NCBI GenBank assembly: GCA_027056525.1
Contig: JALUKO010000273.1
Location: 1-8,002 of the forward strand
Direction of reading: 5' to 3'
Length of the DNA stretch: 8,002 nt
Source: Helicobacteraceae bacterium
GTDB taxonomy: Bacteria > Campylobacterota > Campylobacteria > Campylobacterales > Sulfurimonadaceae
Shown: piece by piece, positions 1 to 5,617 of the stretch
Position numbering within the stretch: the stretch's first letter is position 1
Layout of the letters: each line of letters starts with the position of its first letter
Translations under genes and position numbers: made by a program
The notes under the pieces: model-generated
Told to the model about the DNA's origin: nothing
What the model saw: the letters and a program-made list of their open reading frames with translations, nothing else
Databases searched by the model: none

Positions 1-139
1 TACCTGTATAGGAATGAAGGCTATAACCCTTAAACACCTCTACGAGTCGTTGAGGGACATGAAGTACCGGGTGGAGGTTCCGGGGGAGATAGCCAGTAAG
101 GCCAGAAAAGCCATAGAGAGGATGCTTGAGCTCAGCTGA
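1..139 (+). CDS. nadA: Quinolinate synthase A, C-terminal end (partial)
   Basis: The open frame starts at base 2 and ends with TGA at 137-139, so about 45 C-terminal residues are present and the 5' part is off-window. NadA condenses iminoaspartate with dihydroxyacetone phosphate to make quinolinate for NAD synthesis, using a cytoplasmic [4Fe-4S] cluster. The visible segment begins T-C-I-G-M-K followed by the ITLKHLYESL helix. A Cys followed closely by Met-Lys is the family's third cluster-ligand region. The segment then has the closing VEVP-E-I...A.KAIERML helix typical of archaeal NadA. It is the only recognisable housekeeping gene and the only plus-strand gene, and it faces the minus-strand array. 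By hand count it is about 50% G+C, above many of the membrane genes to its right. The call rests on recognising the C-terminal signature. Confidence 0.92.
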   Translation, partial: TCIGMKAITLKHLYESLRDMKYRVEVPGEIASKARKAIERMLELS

Positions 140-151
140 GTTTTATTTTAA
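140..151 (+). terminator. Oligo-T transcription terminator after nadA
   Basis: Directly after the nadA stop there is a T-rich run (TTTTATTTT at 141-149) with no obvious hairpin. Archaeal RNA polymerase, including that of Thermococcales, terminates at oligo-T stretches of this kind. It would stop nadA transcription before it runs antisense into the opposing array. Confidence 0.45.
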
Positions 152-168
152 CACTTGTCTTTAACCTC

Positions 169-468
169 TTAATGGAAGTTATCTTGCTGGTTAGTGTCTG
201 TATCTCTTGCTATCTCCAGGACTAACCTTAGGTAAGGAAGATACGTTTTGGGTAACAATGTCATTGGGCCCCATATAACACAGACGAACGCCAATCATAA
301 GGGAATACTCCACCAACCGATTAAGCCAGAACAGCAAGGAACAGTGGCGCCAGAGTTAGAAACACTTTACCCTTGAGTTCGATAGGTAAATTGAAGAAAG
401 AAATTCCAAGTATTGCCGTTGATACAAGAAACGAGAAATGGAGAGGATACACTTTCTCTTCATCCTAA
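169..468 (-). pseudogene. Decayed polytopic membrane protein gene
   Basis: No intact gene is present. One minus-strand frame is open from just after a TAG at 465-467 down to a TAA at 321-323. It encodes about 47 residues of membrane-protein character, including VYPLHFSFLV, ILGISFFNLP and VFLTLAPLFLAVLA. A second frame, open from 294 to the TAA at 169-171, continues with LAFVCVIWGPMTLLPKTYL and then a charged tail. Read together they look like one membrane gene split by at least one frameshift and a stop. The position and orientation match the pattern of the array, where a membrane gene follows each beta gene; the piece at 504-542 just upstream resembles a beta-gene end. I cannot assign it to a specific neighbour. 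The evidence is composition and context only. Confidence 0.45.
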
Positions 469-503
469 CCACGTCCTTGGAACTGTCTGGAGTGAGTTGC
501 AGT

Positions 504-542
504 GAAAACCCCAGCAGCAAATTCAATACCCCTTACTTTCAT
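504..542 (-). pseudogene. Remnant of a beta-protein C-terminus
   Basis: Read on the minus strand from 542, this encodes M-K-V-R-G-I-E-F-A-A-G-V-F. The C-terminal region of the 324-residue protein at 2949-3923 (residues 289-302) reads K-V-K-V-K-G-V-E-F-N-P-A-G-V-F. The nucleotides match as well: AAAGT.AAGGG, TTGAATTT and GGGGTTTTC occur in the same order. After GVF the similarity stops and the frame hits TAG at 465-467. I read it as the fossil end of a further copy of that gene. The match is short, so the call is moderate. Confidence 0.5.
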
Positions 543-642
543 ATCTTCCCGGTGGTTTTATGAGTATCATGGCTGAAACATATGCCTCTTTCCAAAATAC
601 AGATGATCAATGTCCTCCGCATTTTCGTCTCACCCAGGAAGT

Positions 643-831
643 TTAATCCCTGTTAATCCAAATTGTAACGAGAAACATCTTTAAGAAAAACACCGTGGAG
701 CCAGATATCAATGAAAGATTGAAGATACTGCCTATACTAGAATATGCCACAAAGAGACTGAAAAGCTGTCTGGATCTCCCCCTAGCGCCAGAGAGTGGGG
801 TAGTTACTATTCCAATGTTGTAGCTTATCCA
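643..831 (-). pseudogene. Open membrane-like frame with no start (gene fragment)
   Basis: A 62-codon minus-strand frame runs from a TAA just upstream (832-834) to a TAA at 643-645 and has no usable ATG, GTG or TTG near its beginning. It encodes a membrane-like sequence: SYNIGIVTTPLSG, then RQLFSLFVAYSSIGSIF, then STVFFLKMFLVTIWINRD. It lies just downstream of the 33-residue stub at 848-949 but in a different frame. The two may therefore be parts of one former membrane gene broken by an indel near 832-850. This is inference from hydrophobicity and position. Confidence 0.4.
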
Positions 832-847
832 TTATCTCAACCATCAC

Positions 848-949
848 TTAAATTGCTAATCCTTGATGGCATGATTTTGTTTTAATTCCTATGGCCATCC
901 CCAGAATGAGGGAAAGATAAAGGAGTAAGAGCACTACACCCGTCCACAT
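848..949 (-). CDS. 33-residue membrane peptide, probably a truncated membrane gene
   Basis: The ATG at 947-949 is preceded by GGTGAT with a five-base spacer, the arrangement found at the other beta-to-membrane junctions in this window. The peptide begins MWTGVVLLLLYLSLILG, one clear transmembrane segment, and ends after a short polar stretch at TAA 848-850. Its neighbours in the array are 128-192 residues long, and membrane-like coding potential continues in another frame at 643-831. I therefore read it as the intact 5' end of a frameshifted membrane gene. A genuine single-pass small protein cannot be excluded. The start signal suggests that it is still translated. Confidence 0.45.
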   Translation of the reverse strand: MWTGVVLLLLYLSLILGMAIGIKTKSCHQGLAI

Positions 950-954
950 TTTAG

Positions 955-960
955 ATCACC
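955..960 (-). promoter_or_regulatory. Ribosome binding site GGTGAT before the 33-residue ORF
   Basis: GGTGAT lies five bases before the ATG at 949 and contains the TGA stop of the upstream 53-residue frame. This would couple the two translations. Confidence 0.6.
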
Positions 961-1117
961 ACTTCTTCAGTATTCCCCTTATGAACCCCTGAGCAATCTT
1001 AAAAATCTCCCATGCCGTCTTTGCACGTTGCCCTGCCTTCGCCGCGATTATCACTCCTTTTAATGCTTCACCAGAGGCAACGAACGAAGAGGGGAATACA
1101 CAAGTCCAATAGTTCAA
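956..1117 (-). CDS. 53-residue C-terminal-tail-like ORF (orphan piece of a beta protein)
   Basis: This small frame begins at a TTG (1115-1117) that overlaps the TGA stop of the preceding membrane gene as TTGA, with GGGGG three bases before it. It encodes a short polar start, then SGEALKGVIIAAKAGQRAKT and an amphipathic helix ending GFIRGILKKW. The pattern of Gly-Glu, a hydrophobic run and an aromatic/basic end resembles the C-terminus of the 107-residue protein at 4270-4593 (FGENAIKIIAIIVTVAY ... KLWEFVKGFWG). I read it as the isolated C-terminal tail of a beta-family protein whose scaffold has been lost. It sits between membrane genes exactly where a beta gene would be expected. It could instead be an independent small amphipathic peptide. 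Confidence 0.45.
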   Translation of the reverse strand: MNYWTCVFPSSFVASGEALKGVIIAAKAGQRAKTAWEIFKIAQGFIRGILKKW

Positions 1118-1668
1118 ATTCCCCCTTTATTCGCCCCCAGGTTCTCCATTTTAAGTTCTATAAGACCTAAGATTACAAAATACCCCCCAGCTAAGCCTGG
1201 CAGTAATGACAATAGTGTTTTCATTGGCTCATTGGATTTAATGACAAGAACCCCCACAGCGATCCACTGGTAAGCCCAGAAATACCTAACCTCTCTCGTG
1301 GAGTAAGTGAGGTGTTTCCCGCCCCTTTCTTTTTTTCTTTTCGCCCAATAAAGAGGGAGTATAAACATTAACGACAACATCAAGAACACAACCATTATTC
1401 CCAGGGCTTTTTCCGGATCATGATAAACACCCGCAATTGCCCCTAATAGCCCCAGAAACAGGAGGAGAGAAGTTAAAATGGTAAGCCTCAGCTTAAAGTC
1501 ATTCTCTGTGTGCTTGGACCAGAGAGCTATCGTTCCCCAGAGGGGAATGAACATAATATTTATCGCAAGCACATAAAGACCACTCTCAGGCCCTCTAACC
1601 TCTGTCATGATTAGAGAGGAGATAAGAAAGAGAAAAAGCCCTAAGAAGAGATTTTTCGCAATGGTCAT
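1114..1668 (-). CDS. Polytopic membrane protein (184 aa), partner of the 272-aa beta protein
   Basis: I do not recognise the family. I chose ATG 1666-1668, not the GTG three codons upstream, because GGTGAT lies four bases before this ATG and the GTG is itself part of that site. About six membrane segments are visible at residues 5-22, 30-49, 62-81, 88-108, 129-143 and 151-170. A strongly basic loop (AKRKKERGGK, 109-118) between segments 4 and 5 is probably cytoplasmic. There are no catalytic motifs, so it is not an obvious transporter or enzyme. The start is 11 bases past the stop of the 272-residue gene, and its own stop overlaps the start of the 53-residue tail ORF. By position it is the membrane partner, and possibly the immunity protein, of the 272-residue protein. 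Confidence 0.75.
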   Translation of the reverse strand: MTIAKNLFLGLFLFLISSLIMTEVRGPESGLYVLAINIMFIPLWGTIALWSKHTENDFKLRLTILTSLLLFLGLLGAIAGVYHDPEKALGIMVVFLMLSLMFILPLYWAKRKKERGGKHLTYSTREVRYFWAYQWIAVGVLVIKSNEPMKTLLSLLPGLAGGYFVILGLIELKMENLGANKGGI

Positions 1669-1672
1669 CCTG

Positions 1673-1678
1673 ATCACC
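1673..1678 (-). promoter_or_regulatory. Ribosome binding site GGTGAT that fixes the 1668 start
   Basis: GGTGAT ends four bases before ATG 1668 and lies just after the TAG of the upstream beta gene (1680-1682). Confidence 0.65.
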
Positions 1679-1679
1679 T

Positions 1680-2498
1680 CTATGGTAACCCCAATATTTT
1701 GTACGTTACAACTCCAAAGATAAACCCTACTACAGCCCCAACTAAAGTCCCACCGCCTGGAACAGCTGAGCCAATAGCAGCTCCTGTTTCAGTACATTCG
1801 AGTATATACGCAGTTACAGCTCCAGCAGTGACTCCCACACTTACACTAACTGCAAAATGCTCTATAACTTTTTGTTTGTTGATCTCTATCTTCACATATT
1901 GAGTTGCTGTATAAGTCAGATCGAGTATGCCCTGCGAAGTTTTGACGTATGAATGGCCGTTGGAGTAGACTGTGAAGTTCACCTGCACTGGAACCTTAGC
2001 CCCTGCTAAGTCCTTCAGTTCCAATCCTGTTTCGATGAACCCACTCTGGGGCAAGACATCATGGAACTCAAGCTCAAATTCTCCAAGTCCCCCGGGAGGA
2101 ACCGTGTGTGTTACTATCGTCTTAGTTGACTCGATGGTCAAATCCTTTGTACGCGGTGTCTTGAGTACGTGGGCATCCGTGTCAATGCGAGTTATGTTCC
2201 ACTGAACGTTGGTAGGGTTGGTGAAGTACACATCACAAGACATGCCTAAGGTCAAATCTCCCTTATTTGCCGATAGTTCCAGATTATTGCACTCCATAAA
2301 AGCCTTGTGTACTTTTACAGGCCTAACCCCCACGTACGCCCATGCCATTGGTATGCCTCCTATTTTCAGGGTTAGAGTCGTGTTCTGAGTTATGGGGCCT
2401 ATGGTCGCCATAATCCTTGAACATAAGCTAAACTGCACATGTTCTCTTCCCTTATGAGGTCTGATATCATTAGCCTTAAGAAAGTTTCTTATACGCAA
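1680..2498 (-). CDS. Beta-rich surface-type protein, N-terminally truncated, with a hydrophobic C-terminal hairpin
   Basis: The frame has no ATG near its beginning. It opens at TTG 2496-2498, which overlaps the preceding membrane gene by 23 bases, with only AGGA nearby as a binding site. Residues 12-16 (IRPHK) and 38-56 (QNTTLTLKIGGIPMAWAYV) align with the middle of the 318-residue protein at 5608-6564 (IRPHK, then QNTTFYFKVGGITMAMAYV). About 70 residues of shared N-terminal domain are therefore absent. Cys70 and Cys88 form the family pair (CNN ... CDVYFTNP). There are three sequons (N39, N101, N174). The tail has two hydrophobic stretches, about 214-232 and 247-269, rich in Gly and Ala (SAVPGGGTLVGAVVGF), like a pore-forming or bacteriocin-type hairpin or a membrane anchor. 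There is no signal peptide. It may be a silent orphan cassette and not an expressed gene. Confidence 0.7.
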   Translation of the reverse strand: MRIRNFLKANDIRPHKGREHVQFSLCSRIMATIGPITQNTTLTLKIGGIPMAWAYVGVRPVKVHKAFMECNNLELSANKGDLTLGMSCDVYFTNPTNVQWNITRIDTDAHVLKTPRTKDLTIESTKTIVTHTVPPGGLGEFELEFHDVLPQSGFIETGLELKDLAGAKVPVQVNFTVYSNGHSYVKTSQGILDLTYTATQYVKIEINKQKVIEHFAVSVSVGVTAGAVTAYILECTETGAAIGSAVPGGGTLVGAVVGFIFGVVTYKILGLP

Positions 2499-2946
2499 CG
2501 TATCCTGTCAAGATGACTCCAATAATGAACACGGCGGATAACAGGGGCTTAATCCCTTCGAGACACACGAGATAGAGAATTCCCGCAATTGAAAGCAACC
2601 ACAGAAGGTTTGATTTTCCAGCCCTATTATCCTCCCAAAGCCAAAACCAAGTAACTTCATAAGCGCAGAGCATTAGGCCCGTTAAAACTGCCACAAAGAT
2701 TAGCCCTTTTGCCCCATTACCGAGCATCCCCAAGTTGAGAAGGAAGAATGTAAAAGCTCCTATGATGTAACCGTCCCTTCCGGAACCGTTCTTGTATCCA
2801 GAGGTTGCAAGTTGTAGAATACTCATAGCAATTAAATTGAGGAAAGCAACCTGAAGGGCAGTTGAAAATCCCCAGAAGAAGCCAATGACTATGAAAAGTA
2901 AAAGAAGGGAAGATAGGACGGGAACCATCAAATGCTTGCACTTCAT
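2476..2946 (-). CDS. Polytopic membrane protein (156 aa), partner of the 324-aa beta protein
   Basis: The family is unrecognised. ATG 2944-2946 is preferred to the TTG two codons upstream because GGTGAT lies five bases before it. That GGTGAT encodes the last Gly-Asp of the upstream beta protein, so only two bases separate the upstream stop from this ATG and translation is probably coupled. Six membrane segments are likely at residues 7-25, 29-47, 59-76, 80-103, 113-128 and 134-152. The only notable polar loop is YKNGSGRDGY (51-60). The protein ends in AYKKLS and its last codons overlap the truncated beta gene downstream. No transport or enzyme motif is visible. The size and topology suit a small membrane immunity protein, but this is positional inference. 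Confidence 0.75.
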   Translation of the reverse strand: MKCKHLMVPVLSSLLLLFIVIGFFWGFSTALQVAFLNLIAMSILQLATSGYKNGSGRDGYIIGAFTFFLLNLGMLGNGAKGLIFVAVLTGLMLCAYEVTWFWLWEDNRAGKSNLLWLLSIAGILYLVCLEGIKPLLSAVFIIGVILTGYVAYKKLS

Positions 2947-2948
2947 AA

Positions 2949-3923
2949 TCAATCACCCCACCAATTCGCTAAAGTTTCCAGAGCTTTGTCTTTTCCATAG
3001 TAAAGAACAATTCCTAAGAAAACCCCGGCAGGGTTAAATTCAACTCCCTTAACTTTCACTTTGAACTCTGACGGAACCTTTAGTAGTGTCCATGCAGATA
3101 TATAAGCCATTGCTCCGCTGAGTATGTAGTCCGCTGCAATCGTTTTAGCGTCCATTGTGATTTTAACGTAGTCTCTGACTGTGTCTGAGTAGTGGTACCA
3201 TTTCCCATCACCAATACGGTAACCCAGTGTGTAGGTGAACGTGACTTCCGTGTAACTCCCATCCTTGCCCACGACTTCAGTGGCATCACTACCACTTATC
3301 GGCACGTACGAGCTAATTTCAAGGGGCAGTGAGAACGTTATATTCTTAGTCTCCTGAGAATCAATGCCAAATCTCTCTGGAGCTATACTCCACTTCCCAA
3401 CACCAAGAGTGCCAAAAGTAACATCTCTCAGCTGGCCAAGAGAATAATTACCCTCGACAGCAATATCCTTAACAGACATCTTTGAACTGCTCGGGTTGTA
3501 AAGGTAAACCTGGCACGAGAGCGAAGCCCTGTAAGCACGATCCTTAAAATCAAAGTGGATATCATCGCACTCAAACCCCATCTGCTTCAATTCAGTCCCG
3601 TTCACTGGCTTTATGGTAATGGTTGCACTGTCGTTCTCTTCTTCTCCAGAAATCCGGGCAACGAGAGTGTACGTGTGGTTTCCAACACCGTAAACATCCC
3701 AACTGAAAGCATCAAGAGTGTAATTGCTAGCTCCTTCCGGAAGGTACTTGGAAATCCAGTCCCCGTCTTTGGGGTAAACAACCTTCCCACTCTCATTCAC
3801 CACATGGAACTGAACGTTCAAAGCATCGTGCGCATAATTCCAACCCTTTACCGTGAACCACACTCTCCCACCACCATCAAGCTCCCTCGGAAAAACTTGT
3901 TTCTTGCGTATTGGCAGAAGCAT
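2949..3923 (-). CDS. Beta-rich surface-type protein (324 aa), two-cysteine family
   Basis: This is the longest complete member. From the N-terminus it has an Ig/CARDB-like strand pattern (about 15-110; GRVWFTVKGW and VVNESGKVVYPKDGDW), the NYTL element (67-70), and a second beta region with the family pair Cys119 (CDDIHF) and Cys137 (CQVYLYNP). Further beta strands continue to about 258, followed by a divergent C-terminus with hydrophobic segments near 262-282 and 299-310. Seven N-glycosylation sequons (N43, N67, N82, N97, N108, N159, N194) argue for an extracellular location. No signal peptide is visible: the start MLLPIRKKQVFPRE is polar and its coding overlaps the previous membrane gene by 47 bases. 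The 5' end may thus be a recombination joint. A GTG at R20-V21 after GGTGGTGGGAGA is an alternative start. The extreme end WWGD encodes the next gene's ribosome binding site. Confidence 0.78.
   Translation of the reverse strand: MLLPIRKKQVFPRELDGGGRVWFTVKGWNYAHDALNVQFHVVNESGKVVYPKDGDWISKYLPEGASNYTLDAFSWDVYGVGNHTYTLVARISGEEENDSATITIKPVNGTELKQMGFECDDIHFDFKDRAYRASLSCQVYLYNPSSSKMSVKDIAVEGNYSLGQLRDVTFGTLGVGKWSIAPERFGIDSQETKNITFSLPLEISSYVPISGSDATEVVGKDGSYTEVTFTYTLGYRIGDGKWYHYSDTVRDYVKITMDAKTIAADYILSGAMAYISAWTLLKVPSEFKVKVKGVEFNPAGVFLGIVLYYGKDKALETLANWWGD
2952..2957 (-). promoter_or_regulatory. Ribosome binding site GGTGAT that fixes the 2946 start
   Basis: It lies five bases before ATG 2946 and inside the last two sense codons of the upstream beta gene. 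Confidence 0.65.
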
Positions 3924-4263
3924 TGTTTAATGACCTTAAATAGTAGCCCCTGAGAAGGTAAGTGTAGAGCGCCGCCCATAGAGCATCACTAAAATAAGCG
4001 CTAAGCTTGGGAGGATTATCAACCGCGAATCCGAGGTAGATAACGACGAAGGCGCTCACCAGAAACACCGGGAGAGGCATAGTGCCATTCTCGAGTATCC
4101 ACCACACCTCCACACCCCAGAGAAAAAACAATGAGACTTGAACAACAAAAGAAAAATCGAAATACCAATAGTAAATATTAACAAAAGTCTCCCATAACAA
4201 TAATAAAAGAGGAAGAGAAAGAAGCAATTTAAATGTAAAGTTTTTCACTGTAAAATTGCCCAT
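3877..4263 (-). CDS. Polytopic membrane protein (128 aa), partner of the 107-aa tail protein
   Basis: The family is unrecognised. It starts at ATG 4261-4263, five bases after GGTGAT; that site contains the TGA stop of the upstream tail ORF. Four membrane segments are likely at residues 11-29, 37-57, 63-81 and 89-105. They are rich in Trp, Tyr and Phe (NIYYWYFDF; WGVEVWWIL), and a polar Ser/Asn/Thr tail follows (106-128). It is the smallest complete membrane gene here and markedly A+T rich: a 60-base sample at 4141-4200 is about 25% G+C by hand count. Its last 47 bases overlap the frame of the 324-residue beta gene. The context suggests pairing with the short upstream tail protein. Confidence 0.72.
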   Translation of the reverse strand: MGNFTVKNFTFKLLLSLPLLLLLWETFVNIYYWYFDFSFVVQVSLFFLWGVEVWWILENGTMPLPVFLVSAFVVIYLGFAVDNPPKLSAYFSDALWAALYTYLLRGYYLRSLNNASANTQETSFSEGA

Positions 4264-4268
4264 TTAAC

Positions 4269-4274
4269 ATCACC
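4269..4274 (-). promoter_or_regulatory. Ribosome binding site GGTGAT before the 128-aa gene
   Basis: It lies five bases before ATG 4263 and includes the TGA stop codon of the upstream gene. Confidence 0.65.
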
Positions 4275-4593
4275 CCCAGAAACCTTTCACAAACTCCCAC
4301 AGTTTGTCTTTTGAATAAGCTACTGTGACTATAATCGCTATTATCTTTATTGCGTTTTCGCCGAAGTCTTTTAATCTCTGAATCCTCATATCACGGTCGG
4401 ATTTTTCCTGGGCACTACCATGATAGAATAAAGTCGTGGAGGCTGTTAGGGCTTTGTCCTTAAGCAGGACATTGCCATTTTTATCGAAAACGTCCAGCCT
4501 AAGAGTGAGGTGGTATTCTGTGTCCCAGTAAATAGCACCAGCTTTAACTAAACTAAGCTCTTTCAGTTCCAGACTAATTTCATCCACAGGCAT
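4270..4593 (-). CDS. Short beta-plus-helix protein (107 aa), C-terminal orphan of the beta family
   Basis: Two ATG codons lie in tandem at 4596 and 4593. I chose the second because GGGAG is four bases before it; the first would have only one base of spacing. The protein overlaps the preceding membrane gene by 14 bases. It has about 60 residues of beta strands (ISLELKELS, YHLTLRLDVFDKNGNVLL), a charged linker (EKSDRDMRIQRLKDFG), one hydrophobic run (80-93) and an aromatic end KLWEFVKGFWG. The strand region loosely matches the last beta domain of the 272-residue protein (TGLELKDL ...). There is no cysteine pair, no N-terminal domain and no signal peptide. It looks like the C-terminal module of a beta-family protein that has lost its scaffold. 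An independent small protein is possible. Confidence 0.65.
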   Translation of the reverse strand: MPVDEISLELKELSLVKAGAIYWDTEYHLTLRLDVFDKNGNVLLKDKALTASTTLFYHGSAQEKSDRDMRIQRLKDFGENAIKIIAIIVTVAYSKDKLWEFVKGFWG

Positions 4594-5014
4594 CATTCTC
4601 CCGATAACTCTTCTTTTGAATAGATCTCAATATTCTAACGGTCAGGTAGCTCCATAGCAATGTAATTAGTATTAAAACGAGTACATTTAGAATCACCGAG
4701 CACTGGCGTCCCCACAAGACGAAGGAGGTAATAACACCAAAAGCCACAATAGAGGCAACCCAGTCAGATATCGATACATCCAACCTGTTGGGAACGTCTA
4801 CAAGAAACGAAAGAAGAACTATTAAAAATACAAACCATCCATAGACTATCCCAAGCTTTATTATCCCCCAGATATATTCAATTGGCGTAAACTTAGATTG
4901 GGGGAGTAACAAAAGCCCCGTGAGTAGAATGTTCAAAAGTAAAAATTCTGGAAGGGGAATGCTATCCATTGTTCTAAACACTTTCTTGCATATCCTTCGA
5001 AACTGGCCTCCCAT
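4580..5014 (-). CDS. Polytopic membrane protein (144 aa), second of two adjacent membrane genes
   Basis: The family is unrecognised. It starts at ATG 5012-5014 with GAGGT six bases before it, nine bases after the stop of the 192-residue membrane gene. A basic N-terminus (FRRICKKVFR) is followed by four likely membrane segments at residues 22-38, 48-72, 83-101 and 105-126, and a basic/polar tail. By the positive-inside rule both ends are cytoplasmic. This is the only place where two membrane genes are adjacent with no beta piece between them. A cognate beta cassette may have been deleted, or both may serve the same beta protein. Confidence 0.74.
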   Translation of the reverse strand: MGGQFRRICKKVFRTMDSIPLPEFLLLNILLTGLLLLPQSKFTPIEYIWGIIKLGIVYGWFVFLIVLLSFLVDVPNRLDVSISDWVASIVAFGVITSFVLWGRQCSVILNVLVLILITLLWSYLTVRILRSIQKKSYRENDACG

Positions 5015-5023
5015 GCTCCTACC

Positions 5024-5602
5024 TCACGTTATTCTTGAGGAGGGTATCTTCCGAGGCAACTCGATTTTCAACCAGAGGAAAGTTATGAGGTAGTGCAACA
5101 TAATAAGCGGCACCAAATATACCAAAAAACCAAACTGCTCCACTAGGGCGAGGGGCGCAAGCAACGGGTAGGGAAGTTTAAGCAAATAATAATATTTTCG
5201 ATACTGCACATCGGGTATTTTCTTTGACTCAAAGTAAAAAAGAAAAGCCAGATAAACACCAAAATACCCTATCAGGACTGACGCTATTATCCCGACCCTA
5301 TAAAACAGTACAATGGTCATTAATGTGACCAATAGGGGCAACATAACGTTCCGAGATTTAATATCTCGCTCCCGCAAACCGGTGTATTCAACATCAAAGA
5401 ATACCACAGTTATAGACGTAAAAACAGCCAGCACAAAGGCACTCAAAAGGGGACTGGCACCATTGCGGGAGAATCCTGCCAAAAGAGAAACAAATATCTC
5501 ACCAAAGATTAAAATGGTCAGCATCCTGTGTATTGATTTGCTTATCTTCAGATTGACCAGTGAAATGAAAAGAAAGATGTAAAGCAGGTATGTCCAAACC
5601 AT
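5024..5602 (-). CDS. Polytopic membrane protein (192 aa), partner of the 318-aa beta protein
   Basis: The family is unrecognised. Three starts are possible (GTG 5611, ATG 5608, ATG 5602). I chose 5602 because it gives the GGTGAT plus four-base spacing seen elsewhere; the earlier two lie within or next to that site. Likely membrane segments are at residues 3-18, 27-44, 51-69, 86-101 and 104-124, with a long one or a hairpin at 146-178. A charged loop (EYTGLRERDIKSR) lies between segments 3 and 4, and the tail PRKIPSSR is basic. The first bases, with the upstream site, match 20 of 24 bases at 6757-6780, where a stub of a similar gene appears to remain. Confidence 0.75.
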   Translation of the reverse strand: MVWTYLLYIFLFISLVNLKISKSIHRMLTILIFGEIFVSLLAGFSRNGASPLLSAFVLAVFTSITVVFFDVEYTGLRERDIKSRNVMLPLLVTLMTIVLFYRVGIIASVLIGYFGVYLAFLFYFESKKIPDVQYRKYYYLLKLPYPLLAPLALVEQFGFLVYLVPLIMLHYLITFLWLKIELPRKIPSSRIT

Positions 5603-5617
5603 GTACATCACCTTCCT
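5594..5617. repeat. 24-bp repeat at a membrane-gene start (copy 1)
   Basis: It spans the ribosome binding site and first three codons (ATG GTT TGG) of the 192-residue membrane gene and matches 6757-6780 at 20 of 24 positions. Confidence 0.6.
5607..5612 (-). promoter_or_regulatory. Ribosome binding site GGTGAT that fixes the 5602 start
   Basis: It lies four bases before ATG 5602, and the TGA stop of the upstream beta gene is inside it. Confidence 0.65.

Noticed and set aside
539..622. A 27-residue minus-strand ORF beginning MRRTLIICIL with GGGTGAG six bases upstream
   Set aside because: It has a fair start signal, but it lies in a decayed stretch and runs into the beta remnant in another frame. 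Nothing supports it beyond the start, so it was not listed as a gene.
782..844. A 20-residue minus-strand ORF beginning MVEIMDKLQ
   Set aside because: It is too short, overlaps the membrane-like open frame at 643-831, and has no similarity to anything in the window.
140..1113. A C/D-box RNA or other structured RNA in the gene-poor stretch
   Set aside because: I found no convincing pairing of a full C box (RUGAUGA) with a D box at suitable spacing. Coding remnants explain much of the stretch.
1699..2205. Plus-strand open frames antisense to the 272-residue gene
   Set aside because: The composition (runs of Pro/Thr/Ser) is typical of reverse-complement shadows. The minus-strand frame has clear paralog alignment.
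2717..3295. Alternative minus-strand frames at 2717-2956 and 3080-3295
   Set aside because: They lie inside the 156- and 324-residue genes in other frames and have shadow-like composition.
3555..3953. A 132-codon plus-strand frame antisense to the 324-residue gene
   Set aside because: The minus-strand gene shares the cysteine-pair and NYTL elements with paralogs. The plus frame has no binding site or recognisable motif.
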